A DNA stretch of 64,000 nt from Mycoemilia scoparia (taxonomy: Eukaryota; Kickxellomycota; Kickxellomycetes; Kickxellales; Kickxellaceae). Positions 14,470-26,475 of the stretch are shown in pieces (the stretch's first letter is position 1; every line of letters begins with the position of its first letter). Below the pieces are notes generated by a model. The model was not told the origin of the DNA. It worked only from the letters and a program-made list of their open reading frames with translations, and searched no databases. The position numbers and the translations under genes are program-made. The DNA is taken from the NCBI GenBank assembly GCA_027575805.1, contig JANBPU010000023.1, forward strand, positions 62,001 through 126,000, written 5' to 3'.

Positions 14470-15278
14470 TATTGAACAGAAGTGGTGTTGATTGTTTTAG
14501 ACAAGAATGTCAAGTCTAATATGTTTCCTACTTATTTGAGCCAAATAAGTCGCGTGGCAGATGATCGGGTTATGGGGTAGGACTCAGCATTGTTTCCAAA
14601 CTACTTTCCCACGCTTTAAAGACTTTGTAATCGATTTATTAAAGGAAAGTACAGCAATCCTATACAATTTTTAACTTTTAATTGCCATGATATATTTGAT
14701 ATGTGGCATTGATATGCATTCCAGCAGCACTACTTTTAGCATGTAGGCTGAGACATTTTTATAACATTACTTTGAACATAGCCTATAAAATGTATGATTA
14801 AATTCTGTTGTATCCTTGACAAAAAAGCAAGCCCTGAGAAGTTGCATTGCAAATCATATGCAATAAGTCACAGTTCTCATGTGGCATATTCGGACAATTT
14901 TCTTTGCTTTACAATCTAATTGTGTCAGAAGTAACTTTGGACACAAGTTAGTGCTCTTTTCAGCTTTTAGTTGAGGTTTTGAAAAGTTAAATCAAACCAA
15001 GGTGGAATCTGAGCATCATCTAGTGTTACCCCTATTATAAATGGCATCAAGAAAAGGATTTTTACTGAATCCTTCGACATTTACAAAGCCAGTCTGGGTG
15101 CTATTTTGGTTCAGTTTTTGAAAAGGCGAGATTCTAATTATATCAAACATGTGGGGTCACAATAAATATATGTGGACCACCAAACATTTCATTTACTTTG
15201 AGGACTTTGAAATGTTTTTTGCACAGAATATATACAAAAAGTTGACATAATTATCGGTTCATAAAATATTTTATTGTG
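14470..15278. other. Intergenic region, LYRM2 3' end to AUH 5' end
   Basis: AT-rich sequence with many stops in all frames. No gene, RNA or repeat that I can support. Confidence 0.5.
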
Positions 15279-15844
15279 CTAAGATCGGGTGAATATTAGG
15301 CTGTTTTTAAGATATCGCAACTGACTGTACCCCTGTGATATTAGCGATTCTATCTTTTTCTAAATACACAAAATAAATATTGTTAGATGTCTTTTATATG
15401 CCAAATATGAGAGATTATTTATGAAGGGCTAAATTAATATTATCAATGGTAATATATGTTGGCCAGTATGCAAGTTTAAACTACTGGCCTATTAGTAAAA
15501 ATTAGTAGCCCTTCAAAAATAATCTCCCATTTAACTCCCTATATTTGAATTATGGCGAATGTTTCATCAATTACCTCATCAGTCTCATTATGATACTTTT
15601 CAAAATCACCGCGGATCCACTCTCTCATTTCCTTTTTGTCTTTTTTGTCACTAATTTCTACAAATGACAAAAACATTACTATGTAATTATAAATAGATCT
15701 CTTATATTATTTTTTAGGGATCTAATATAATATTTTACCTTTTGTAGCCCGCATGAAGTCTCTATACAGCTTGAGGACTTGTCCTTTCAAAATGAACTTT
15801 AAAAGAAAATATGTTAAATCCTGCTCCAGGACGATGAAAAGCAT
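15279..15844 (-). CDS. LYRM2: LYR-motif protein LYRM2
   Basis: Three exons on the minus strand: 15844-15739, 15657-15575, 15359-15279 (89 aa; human LYRM2 is 88). The LYR signature sits in VLKLYRDFMRA, followed by a charged helix (KKEMREWIRGDFEKYHNETDE) and the C-terminal ISQGYSQLRYLKNSL, which parallels ITQGNMQLKELEKTL of LYRM2. LYRM2 is a small mitochondrial matrix protein connected to complex I; LYR proteins bind the acyl carrier protein. The second intron (15574-15360, 215 nt) contains a whole MITE; reading straight through it gives a false early stop. The exons are too short to show up as long open frames. Confidence 0.85.
15405..15530. mobile_element. MITE-like element, type B, inside LYRM2 intron 2
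   Basis: 126 bp: ATATGAGAGATTATTTATGAAGGG at the left and CCCTTCAAAAATAATCTCCCAT at the right, with type-B interior (TGGCCAGTATGC, CTACTGGCC, TTAGTAAAAATTAGTAG). It sits between the donor at 15574 and the acceptor at 15360. Confidence 0.82.
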
Positions 15845-16581
15845 CTTTGTTTGGATTCATGACTATAGAAAGAATCATCAATGATCCATCTCTGCACATC
15901 AAATCGCCAGGTTTTGTTCATAGTGATCCAGGCCTGGTAGTATATCAGGGATATGGGTGACTATTTTTGAAGTGTGACCACCATTTACTAACAAACAGTG
16001 ATCACCCATTTGACTGTGACTGCCCCTATAATATTTGGCCGTCAAAAAGTACCCTACAAAAACTATCACCCATATACTATTGAAATAAAATATGAGTTAA
16101 ACTTTGAGGAGTTGTTTACCTGCTTAAAACTTGGTCCAGGCTTTGCCAGATTAGATTTGAACAACGAGCTGGACACAGTGGCTAATCTCCTCACTTGTAT
16201 CATTATAGTTATTTTAAAAAACAAAAGTCTATCCCTTTCCAACGTGCATGAAGTTTATGATCCAGGCTAGTTCATCTATAGTTCCCTAGTCATCAACTTT
16301 GCTGTTTATGGTGCAATTTATGGGTCACCTGAAGCAAGTCATCAAAATAGGCGTGTTGAAAATCTTTTATAATAATTATTTGATTTAAGAAAACACATAA
16401 TTCAACTGAGTTTGGTGCCTTTTGTCGTCTGGATGTGTTTTTAATGCCTTTGTAGGACCTATAGAGTTATAATTCTCGAATTTTTGGATTTATTTATACC
16501 CATAAAGGGGTTGATTGTTTAAATATAGATCATTTCAAGCGGATCGATCAAGTGGGAATATTGGAATCGTGTATCGATACC
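15845..16581. other. Divergent intergenic region between LYRM2 and the 16.6-kb gene
   Basis: Carries a MITE at 15951-16075. An open frame at 15998-16270 overlaps that element and is not taken as a gene. No other feature is seen. The promoters of both flanking genes should lie here. Confidence 0.5.
15951..16075. mobile_element. MITE-like element, type A
   Basis: ATATGGGTGACTATTTTTGAAG at the left, GACTGTGACTGCCCCTATAATATTTGGCC inside in shortened match to type A, and ACAAAAACTATCACCCATAT at the right; 125 bp with slightly diverged arms. Confidence 0.75.
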
Positions 16582-18038
16582 ATGCCATTACTAATACTTA
16601 GGAACCTGTTTACTAGACAACGGTGCTTGGGCAGCATTGCTTGTAATCTAAAGTACTTTCAAATTCGTGGTTTAAAGATACAGCAAAAAAATGACTCTGT
16701 TATTGCCCCCGATTCAGCAAAGTCATTACATGAAAGGCTAAAATCAAACTCGATAGGTATTGTATAACTTTGTCTTTGATCTCAAAACCAGATATTTACA
16801 TAATAATTTAGACAATTATTGTATAAATTAGCAAAGATCCTGATGTCTGGTGTTAGACAATGCCAGTACAGTCACGACCTCATCCCAAAAGGTAAGCTAC
16901 ATAACAGTTATTGTTAAAACAGACTCTTGAGACAATCTTAACGGAATTTTTCCAATTCTTGATTAATAGATTTTCAAGTTCGGTTTAAACCAGCTCACAT
17001 GGATAAGAAAATTAATGGCGTTTACCGTCAAATATTAATTGCTGTGGCAGATGAGATGACACCGTTCACACAAAATGTACAAAAATCTAACTATATCAGA
17101 CTTTCAAAGGCTACAATTGAGGACTTTGTTTTGACGCTAAAACACAAAAAGACAAGTATGTATATTAGATTGTGTACATCATACCTGTGATGGATACTTC
17201 AACGTCAACAATAATAACGGTGATAATTGATTTTAAACTAGGAGGGGCGGGAAGGATAGTATCGGGGCTTACGTTTCGCTCTGATATGAACAAGCACGTA
17301 GAAATTATTTTGAGACTTAGAGTCATTATAACAATGCTATGGATGACACAAATTTTAAATGAAATGTCAGATCAAGATCAGGATGTTAGTATGGCAAATG
17401 GCAATGGGCATGCAAACAAACCACAAGATAGTTTTATGGCTATTTCAAAGGAATTTCAAAAAGAAACGAATCTCGATAATGTATTCAAGCTAGCCACAGA
17501 AAAAGGCAAAAACATCTTGGGAGTTCAGTTTATTCTAAAATATCGAAACTGCAGCGAAGAAATTGATATAAATACCAAAAGCGACACAGGCATTCTATCA
17601 AAGCAATGGCTGGAACAACATAGCTGTAGTGGGATTTGGAGATTTGGAAATCCTTTTGTCCGCACCATTCGTGGAAATACAATAGATCATGAAGGGCAGC
17701 TGAGTATTTATAAACATCTGGATGAGGTAATTGCACAGCCAAGGTCCTTGGACCACCCCAATGAGTCCGCCATGACAAAGATAGTCGACGAAGAGAACAA
17801 CTTGAAGTTATCACAGTTGGCTATACCGGTTTACGATCTAGATCAGCTTTTTGGTCCAGCACTTTCAAAGAGTATTGTCAGCTACATCCAGGATTCTTTT
17901 CCTTTAAACACAACGCTATCATCTTTCCAAAACCACGGTACTAAGGGTGGTATGTCATACATTGCTGCCCTGTGTAACCCAGCTACTGTTGACCTTGGTG
18001 CTCAGTTTTGGCGACTTAAGTCCTACATAAATACGTAG
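16582..18038 (+). CDS. Unrecognised protein with mitochondrial-type N-terminus
   Basis: Four exons fit one continuous frame: 16582-16756, 16832-16891, 16970-17155, 17242-18038 (405 aa). The N-terminus (MPLLILRNLFTRQRC) is hydrophobic, Arg-rich and free of acidic residues, as in mitochondrial presequences. The first 200 residues are a basic, mostly helical-looking region; an acidic, Asn-rich linker follows (SDQDQDVSMANGNGHAN), then a globular-looking C-terminal part ending QFWRLKSYINT. I do not recognise a family, catalytic motif or TM segment. It could be a lineage-restricted mitochondrial factor. It converges on the Myb-repeat gene with about 200 nt between stops. The join into exon 4 is the least certain splice. 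Confidence 0.6.
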
Positions 18039-18241
18039 ATTTCCTTTTATTCAGATCTAATTCTCCTTTTCTGCAGCTGCCAGTGTAGAAATAGATTGAA
18101 CAAATTAGTAAACAGTCCAAGAAACTACCTAGTTAGTAATTCAATTTATTTGACTTTTCTAAAATCTGGCGATATATTTTGTTGATTTCAAGAAAGAAAG
18201 ACTTGAACCCAAATATGTTCAAAAAACGAGTTATCAGTTGG

Positions 18242-21035
18242 TTAGTCATCCATTTCATCACCACTGACCCAGCCATGATTGCTATCAAACGGATTGTTGG
18301 GCCATGTCTTATCTCCAGTGAGCTCAACCTCGCTCTCATTCTCTACGAAGCTTGGAGATTTTATATCAGGGTTAATTTCCCTTTTCATTTTCTTTTTGTT
18401 GAGTTTAACGAAATGCTTTAGCTGCTCGGACAGAGAGAGCGACGCAACAGGAACAAACTTGGAGGGGTCTTTTTTAGATGGAACATATGGGGAGAGGGCA
18501 ACAGTAAGGTACCAGTGCTCACGTAGTTCCATGGCTGTATATTTGGTCCAGTTTCCATAAGTTATAGCCTTCCATGAAATTTGATCGGCAGATGTGACAC
18601 CAGTTCTCTCTACATGATCGCGAACGAGCTTGAAGAACATCCCTTCTGTAATGACCGTCCATCTCAACAAGTAACCGTTGCGATATACTGGCTGCTTAAC
18701 CCATCCCCTCCACTTTAACAAGCACTCTTTCCCTGTGTGGCCGTCAATATGCTTAGCTACCTTTTTCCATTTGCCTGATAAGTTAAGCGGCGGCATTTTG
18801 CCTTTCCTCAAGAAATAGCGTGTCAGCTCTGTCATAAGCTTAGCTGCGTCTTTCCGTGCCCAAGTTTTAGTCGAGCTTGTACCTTGAATAAGTTGCTCGC
18901 GGAACCATTCAAGCCGATCTGGAAATGGGACGTTTTTGAGACTGGGAACTGCGTATATACGACGGTTCCAATGATCCCGTACCTCATCTGCGGTATATGG
19001 AATATTGCCCATATTGCCCCTAACTTTTTCCCAGTCTATCTCCGACTCTTTAGAGCACTCTTGGCCATTTATGTATTTGTATAGCTTTCCCTCCATAGAG
19101 TCAGTCCATGAAATTTGCTCTCCCTTATCAAGGCTGCGACTATAAAGCCATGCACCCCACAAAGCCTTACACAGGTTGACAGGAATATCACACTTCTTAC
19201 TGACTCTTCCCCACTGCAACGAAGAAGCCACAGCAGCATCGCACCCTCGACTAATAATAATTTCATCCACTGCTTCCCTAACTAACTCAACTTTCGCTGT
19301 ATCAGCTCCAAAATAGTAGTCCCTAAAGATACAAGCGCCGTTATTGCCTTTTTTGTACCTTAGCTTCATCTGCTTTTCAAGCCAGCTAAGCTGTTGGTCG
19401 AGAGGAAGTTCACTGGCTCTTGGGTGCTTTAAAACGCGACGATCCCAATGCTCTTTGCAAAGTTCTGGTGTAAATTTAGTCCATTCAGCATTTGAAATCT
19501 TGTCCCACTTGATACCGTCTACTGTTTTTGCTCCACTGGCTCGAATGCGCTCAATAAGCATGGTTTCTTGCGTGTGGTCCCAAACCAATACACCATATTT
19601 GGGATGCCTTCCGCTGAACAACCACATATTCCATTTTAATTTGCACTGTTTGATTGTGCGTGTCATGACTTTATCGGCAACTGGTTCCCACCAGATATCC
19701 TCACTGGTAGGCTGCTTATCGGCTTCCCAATATAGGTCAGTTACAGCTTCGATCAGTCTTATTAGTTCGTCGCTCTTCCACTGGTTTCCTTTGCCTTTCT
19801 TCTTTAGCTTTTCGCGGAAGCGCTCTATTCGAGATGTCATATATTCAACAAACTCCGGGAGTGGCATATCGATGATTTTTCTAAAGTCGGTTCTTTTGAT
19901 CCTCTTGTTTATAAATGCCCTACATATTGAAGCACTATACGGGCACCAGTTCCCTTTCAAAATATCATCCCATTCTAAGTCAGTATATTTTGTGGCTTGC
20001 GAGGCACGAATTCTATCTAAAAGAGTGGTAGACAGCTTCTCTGTCCAAAGCAGATCAACACTTCCAAGCTTTAGAGGCTTCTTGATTTCTAAATCGGCCA
20101 AGTCTGGTTCCAGTGTCCTTATAATCGGCCATTTTCTTATACATTGCCCCACATTGCGTGTTCGGACTATATTGCTTACAGACTTCCATCGAAAGTCCCC
20201 TGCATCGGGCCCATATCCCAATATCTCTTTAACAGTCCTTATTCCATCAATAAACCTTTGTATTTCATCTTCTGTCCAGTCATAGCTGATAGCTTCGCCA
20301 TTACGACCCGTTATAATTTTTAGGCGGTCAATAACATCATATATGGTGCGCCCTAGTTGGAATCCTATTTCTCGATTTGAAAACTCACCAGACTGTGACA
20401 ATTTCAGCAGCATGTTATCTTCTTCTAAAGTCCAACCCCCCTTTGACTTGTTGGGGTTGTAGTGGCGCAAAATGAACCCATTAACAGAATGAAATCCTCT
20501 ATCCACCAGTTTGTTCATAGCATAACGTACAAGGCCACTACGGTGTTCTTTCGCCACCTCATTTTTCATAAGCTCTTTGGAAAATAGATATTTTATCAAT
20601 GTTGCTTCTTTAATCGAGTTCTTTTTGCAATAATCCTGAACTGCCTCGTCCAAGACCACCATTTCTTCCCTATTCCATGGTTTTGTAATCCTTTTCCTTT
20701 TAGCTTCAGTCTCGTCGCCATTTTCGTCTTCACCCTTTTTTCTTCGCTTCCGCAAGTTACTTGGCTCCCCGCTTGCTTCCACTGCTCCCCCGACGTTGTA
20801 TGAGACTTCTTTAATTGGTTTAGGGTCTGGCCCTGGTTCTATAAAGTTTTGCTCACGCTTCGCTCTCCTCTAAAATACCAAAAAGTAGTTATTGACATAT
20901 ATTTTTTTGATGTTTTAAAGTACCACTATCTCTTGAATTCGCAAAGTACCCAAACCCAATTACCTTCTTTCCAACATTAAAGCTTGCAATACCTTTAAGG
21001 TTGGAAGTATCTAGCCCCAACGAAAATGCATCCAT
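18242..21035 (-). CDS. Large multi-repeat Myb/SANT-domain protein
   Basis: Two exons: 21035-20964 and 20869-18242 (899 aa). Exon 1 encodes 24 residues starting MDAFSLGLDTSN; the splice into RRAKREQNF keeps frame. After a basic, acidic-rich leader, the protein is a chain of Myb/SANT-like modules: repeated tryptophans spaced about 20-25 residues (WTLEEDNMLLKL, YDWTEDEIQRFIDG, WKSVSNIVRTR, WKSDELIRLIEAV, WWEPVADKV, WTKFTPELCKEHW, WKKVAKHIDGHTGKECLLKW, WTKYTAMELREHW). This organisation suggests a sequence-specific DNA-binding nuclear factor, comparable in layout to SNAPc4/REB1-type proteins, but no orthologue is assigned. It shares a roughly 360-bp divergent promoter region with the coiled-coil gene at 21398. 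Confidence 0.75.
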
Positions 21036-21397
21036 TATTGTTTAAACGACATATCAAATAGAAAACATGAGAACCAAAAATTATCATCAGCCCTTTTTTC
21101 AAGTCTATCTTGTTCTTGAAATTTTGGGATCCTTTTAATCTAATTATAATCATCCACTTTCCAGCTAGTAACTTTGGAGTTGGTTGACTCCAAGTTCACG
21201 ATTCTCTACAGATAAGCCACTAACACTACCTGTAATTCAGGTATTTCTGCAATGCTACTATATATTTGCCTAGCATTTAGCCAAATTGATATCTAGCATT
21301 GTTTCAATAATAAATACAAGCAGCGCAGCTTTTATACTTTCCATGACTTGAAATCTTTTCTTTTAGCTATTCCTATTACTCTAAAAAGGACTATACC

Positions 21398-24232
21398 ATG
21401 GATATTAGACCAGCAATACAAGAAAAGAGAAAAAGATCTGATAACCCTGGTAGCGCCTGCTACAAACCCTCCCACTTTATATCTACAGATGACAGCTTTA
21501 AGACTAATGGTATACCTAAAGAATCTAAGCGTAGCAAAACCCATTCTTATAACCACAGAGACTTGGTTCCAAGTAAGATGCATAGCATTTTACCATATAA
21601 TATTTTATGGTGGTCATCTCTGGTTGACAATACCCCTTCGATATGAATTTCAATTGATATTAGATGAGAAGAGCACAGCAGTACCCCATCTACTTGTTGA
21701 CAAGGAAAGCAGCCAAGAGCAAACCCAAACTGAGCATAGAAAACAAAGAAAAGAAAAATCATTGTCAACAACAGTCCATAGACAGCCAAAAACTGCTACA
21801 AATCAATTGTCCCCAATGTCAAAGCAAAAGCAGATACGCAGCAATTCCATCAAGCACAATGTGCCTTCCACCCAAGGCAGTGAACAACAAGTGATTTCAG
21901 ATGACAGGATGAGGATCCCTACTAATCAAAGCCCTGTTCAGCAAAAGCAACTTTCATCTTCCAACCCCAATGGCGATATTGATTGGAATCAAGGGGATCC
22001 ATTCAAACATTTCTTCAATGAGGATTATTATGATATAGCACTTCCACCACCATCCCCAGAAACTAGAGTTGAGACGATCTATCCTGGAAATTTGGACGCA
22101 ATGGATCTTTGGGAGAGACAGCTTATGTCTGACATTGGGATTTTTCGCCAGCATTTCTTTGGTTTGACCCAAGGGTTATCTTCTCAGCTACATAGCCTGA
22201 TAGTTTCGAATAAAGACTTGGTATGCCCATGCTTTTGTCATCTATGGACATATATATATATATATATATATATGTGTATGGAATTTTGTCATTGAAAAAC
22301 TCTAATTTGTTATACGATACTAAACTTGTGTTCTTTTTTATAGAGAGCTGGCTACGAGTCATTAAAGAGCCGCGTAATAAAGCTTGGCTCAGAAGCTGAT
22401 CAAGGAAGATTTATTATTGAAGAAAGAGATCGTACTATAAGAGAGCTGAAAAAGGATATACTTCGTCTTGACAAAAGGCAAGATTGTGTTAATGATTTTT
22501 TATCTATGTTCAGTATCTATACTCATGTTTATCTCTTTTTGTAGCTACGATGAACTATTCAATCTGTTGGATCAGGTCAAGTGTGATCTTCAAGACTCAA
22601 AAGTCCAAAATAAAAAGCTCGAGAAAGAAATTGTGACAGCAAAGGAAAAACTAGAGGATAGCCAAAAAGGTAATGTCACAAATTAATACCAAGCGTTGGG
22701 ATAGTATGACTGTTTCCTTGGCATAAATATATTAAGATGGTCTGATGTGGATTATACCATAGAAACTAGAGAAGCTCAGTGTAGCAAATCAGCCTTGGAA
22801 ACCAAAATCCAGAATCTTACAAAGCTTGAGGCAAAGTATGACGAGGCCAAAGAAAAAGTAAAAGATCTTAGCCACCACAATAGCAATCTAAAAGAAAAGC
22901 TCGAGAAAGCCGATAAGGAGAAATCAATGCTTGAAAGACAGATTAGCAATGAAAAGTCCAACTACACTATAAGGTATGTAATAAAACATTAATTTTTTGA
23001 GTGCTCAGTTCAAATGTCAGACAGGTATTGACGAAACTTTGTGTAAATAGTATAAAAGAGTTGGAGTCAGCATTAAAAAGAGAAACGAATAGAAGAATGG
23101 AAATGGAATCAGAGTAAACAGAAATTTTGCCTCCTTTTTCGCCGATATATAAAGTTTCTATGAGATTCTGATATATTTTGCTTAAAATAGGAGAAATGTT
23201 ATTTCAGACCAGCTCATTATTGCCAAAGCAACTGTTGAAAGATTAACAGAAGAACTTGCGTCAAGACTTTCCCCAGAGCAGTAAGAATACATTAAACCCA
23301 GAAACCACAATGACACTATGTCTTAATAAATATGATAATTTAAATGCACTGCGCATTATGAATACTAGTATAAATGCAATTCCCACTTTTGACCGTGGAG
23401 AAAGTAACAATCCCCTATGGTAAGATTGGATAATTTACTATGATCGTCCACAATATTATTAAAAATTTTAAATAATTTATACATTTGCTATTTTAACTGT
23501 TAATAGGCAAGACCTTTTTCCAAAGACAAACAAGGTAAAGTTTTTGTCATTTATATAATCAAAACAAATTTATAGTATAGTGATTATTACAAGTGATACA
23601 TTTGTAGGTTACTTCTAAAGCTATTTCAAGCATACATTACCCTGATACCAGTGAAATTAATGACAAGCAATCCTGCGGGCTAAACAAAACATCGGAACAA
23701 GAATCCAGAATTATTGAAGTAGCTGACTCGGTTGATAGCTCAATTAAACAAACTAGTAGTGGCAATGAAGCTGATAAAGAACAGGGCAAGCGATTACTCT
23801 TGGGGAATAAAAACTGTGAGCAAAATAATCTTGGGCTGATAATTGGCAGCAAGACGGCAAAGACATTGAAAACATACGTAAGAAAGGTGAGCATACTAAC
23901 AGCTTCTTAAATGTGAAAAGGTTGTTCTAAAGGACCCGCACGTTTTTAATAACGGCACATGCTTTTGGTATAACTAGAACAAAACCAAGGATTCAAACAA
24001 AGATACAAATGGCGGTGTAAATCTTAATGTTGGAGAAGAAAACCTTAAACGTGACAGACATGCCAAAGATGCAGAGTTGCCAGAAGACTCAACACAAAAG
24101 CCAGGCGGGTCAACAAATTCGAATTTACAAAAGACAAAGCAAGTGACTAACTCCAACGCCAGACTAAGGCTAAAAATAAACCTTGGCTCTGACCAATCAG
24201 CCTCCAGTGACTTTCAAAATGTTGCTAATTGA
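21398..24232 (+). CDS. Coiled-coil protein of unknown function
   Basis: Eleven exons: 21398-21572, 21664-22220, 22344-22477, 22545-22669, 22763-22973, 23051-23113, 23191-23280, 23369-23419, 23507-23534, 23608-23886, 23978-24232; 655 aa in one frame. The N-terminal 240 residues are polar and Gln/Ser-rich with a short acidic-aromatic block (FKHFFNEDYYDIALPPP). Residues about 250-440 are heptad-rich coiled coil (LFNLLDQVKCDL, LEKEIVTAKEKLED, LKEKLEKADKEKSML). The C-terminus is polar and Lys/Asn-rich. No family is recognised; the layout is that of a cytoskeletal or kinetochore scaffold. The third intron (22478-22544) is GC-AG with donor GCAAGA, required to join LDK to SYDELF. It ends 90 nt from the convergent DONSON gene. 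Confidence 0.7.
22251..22273. repeat. (TA)n microsatellite in an intron
   Basis: About eleven TA units inside the second intron of the coiled-coil gene at 21398. Confidence 0.9.
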
Positions 24233-24321
24233 AGTATATGATCCTAACACTCAAAGACTTTTCACTTTTAAGGAAATTTATTATATACAACAGCCCCATT
24301 ATTAAAGAAACACTACAGTTT

Positions 24322-26475
24322 TCAACCTTTGAAGTAGCCTTTCTTTTCTGAATTGTAACATATGTGTCGAACAAGAGTTTGGATTGGTTGAATAGGCTTT
24401 GAGGATGGCAGTGCCTTCACATCAAAATTAGACGTGTCTGGAAATACCTCAGAAGTGTATATAGAAAAGCCGGCAGATAAAACAATGCTTGGAAGGCATT
24501 TGGTTAATGTCTTCCAGTTGGAGGGAAGAATAGCCCCAGAAATCTGGACCTTGTAAAGATTAGATGACGATGATGATGGCGAGGTAAAGCTAGTCCCGAG
24601 ATTTGAAAAATTTGGCTGCTTTTTCCTGGTATGCTGAAGTGCCGAGGATACGTGTAGAGCTGCACGACACATTTTTGCATTCAGGAACTGAGCTGGCGAA
24701 TAAAGCTTGGGCAGATTTCTGGGGTCATGGATAGTATGTTTATGAGTGAGAAAATGTGATAGCAAGTGGTTATAGAAACCATTTATATTATCGCGCCCAT
24801 CAATATGCAGCAGTGACTTTGGTGTCCCATCTATCGAACTATATAAAACACAATACTACAAGAATGGAATTTTCTGCTTGAACCTGGGGTTTTTATTAGT
24901 GAATGGCAGCTATGCTTACCTGTCATTAAGGTGAAGATAGTCGGAATCCTCGGGCTCCAGCAAATCCCCAAGCTCGCTCCGCTGCTTTCTTAGGGGTGCA
25001 TATGGAACAGTGTATCTAATGCCCTCTTTCACCAATACACGGCGCAAAGCATACGTTGATTTGGATACCAGACAGCGTTTTGTCAACGATCCAGATTCAG
25101 TTTCTAACGTGGCAAATAGGACAGCATATTCATCATGGATAAGATAAAAATATGGATACCTTTCAGCATTTGCATCGTGCAGTATGAACAAAGATGAGAA
25201 TGCCTGTTTCCAATGAGACTGGGCAGTGGGTTGCTTTGCTTCTTGATTCGACGGGTTGGTTAGGACACTTTGCTTTATTCCATTGGAGGGTTTTGCTTTT
25301 TCAACGCCAGTATATGCAGTTTCAGCAGCAAAACACCATGTTATCAGTGCTTCGGCAATAGATTCCTATAATTAAAACACAAAGTGTGAGAAGGAAAAAT
25401 AATAGATCATAATAAACAGCCTAAGAATAAAAAGTCGCAAACTTACGATTGCCGTTGAGGCTGGTTTCCCAGAAAAGGTTGGACATTTTACAAGAAAATT
25501 TGAATCGTCCTTTAGGGCGGCAAGCTCATTGACTTCCTTTGTAGAAGTCACGATTATAGATTTTCTCAATGTCCACTGTTCATCGGATTCGCTGTAGGGG
25601 ACATCTGGCGTGATAACGCTGTTTGCTTCGTCTATTCAATTATTTGGTAGCAAAGCTCTTGGTTAGCTTGAACTACCAATCCACATTGTGCCACCAGATG
25701 AATAAATGCATATATCAAATCACAATTAACATGTACAGTACCTGTACTTTGCTTCCTTCGTAGCTGCTCGGATCGATTATGAAGCTTTCTGGCATTCTTC
25801 AAACACCAAATCGAAAATTAGAAACAGTACATGTATACGCGGCGGTGTATACGCGGCGGCATGCTGCAAATACGACTTGTGATATATTTGAATACTCACA
25901 TGAGGGTCAGAGCTAGAGCGATCAATCGGATGCCTCTCATCTGGCGAGTCACTGCTCAAACCAAATTTGCCAAGCACTGGAGGCACTACGCCGTTTGCTT
26001 TTGACTCCTGTGAAAAGGAATAGCTGAACAAACTAGGATCATCTATAGCATCATCGCCATTATTTTCATCGTCAATATCTGTTTCTCGATCCGAATCGCT
26101 GGTGCCACGAATTTCAATGCCTTCCTCTTGCGGATCAATAGCCATTGCATCCTCGTCATGTGGCTTGGTATACGATTTATCTGATGTCAAGCTAGAGAGA
26201 ATGTCGAATGGATTTTGGGGCTTTGGCTCGGCATATCTCGACGCAAACGGATTAACATCTCCACCATTGGTCTTTGCCAGTATTCGACTAAGTGCTAGCG
26301 ATGGCGCTGTCTGGGATCTTGTGATAAGCGCTGGAGCATGCAAGTTTGGTTCTGGCATCACACTTTCGTTATTTATAAGTGGGTTAATTTGTGACCCCTT
26401 GCTAGTAGCATTCGTGCTTTCTGACACAGCTACACTTTTGACGGCCCCCTGCTGCTTGCGAAGCTGTTGCCGCTT
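24322..26475 (-). CDS. DONSON: DONSON/humpty-dumpty-like replication factor
   Basis: Exons on the minus strand: 26475-25900, 25796-25742, 25631-25447, 25365-24920, 24838-24322, in frame throughout (592 codons plus an unseen 5' exon). The N-terminal third is disordered, acidic and Ser-rich. The conserved core begins QWTLRKSIIVTS, continues WKQAFSSLFILHDANAERYPYFYLIHDEYAVLF, KEGIRYTVP and SPAQFLNAKM, and ends QISGAILPSNWKTL. These blocks follow animal/plant DONSON, a scaffold that brings GINS and Cdc45-MCM together during CMG helicase assembly. The first exon is uncertain: an ATG at about 26596 (MPLSIAELK) could join at 26475 using a GC donor (GCATGT), but this is speculative. Confidence 0.82.

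Noticed and set aside
15531..15574. LYRM2 truncated by MITE insertion (stop at the MITE border)
   Set aside because: A GTAATT donor at 15574 and an acceptor at 15360 remove the MITE and restore the conserved end.
15998..16270. Open reading frame of 90 codons on the plus strand
   Set aside because: It begins inside a MITE and has no protein-family features; the frame follows the repeat.
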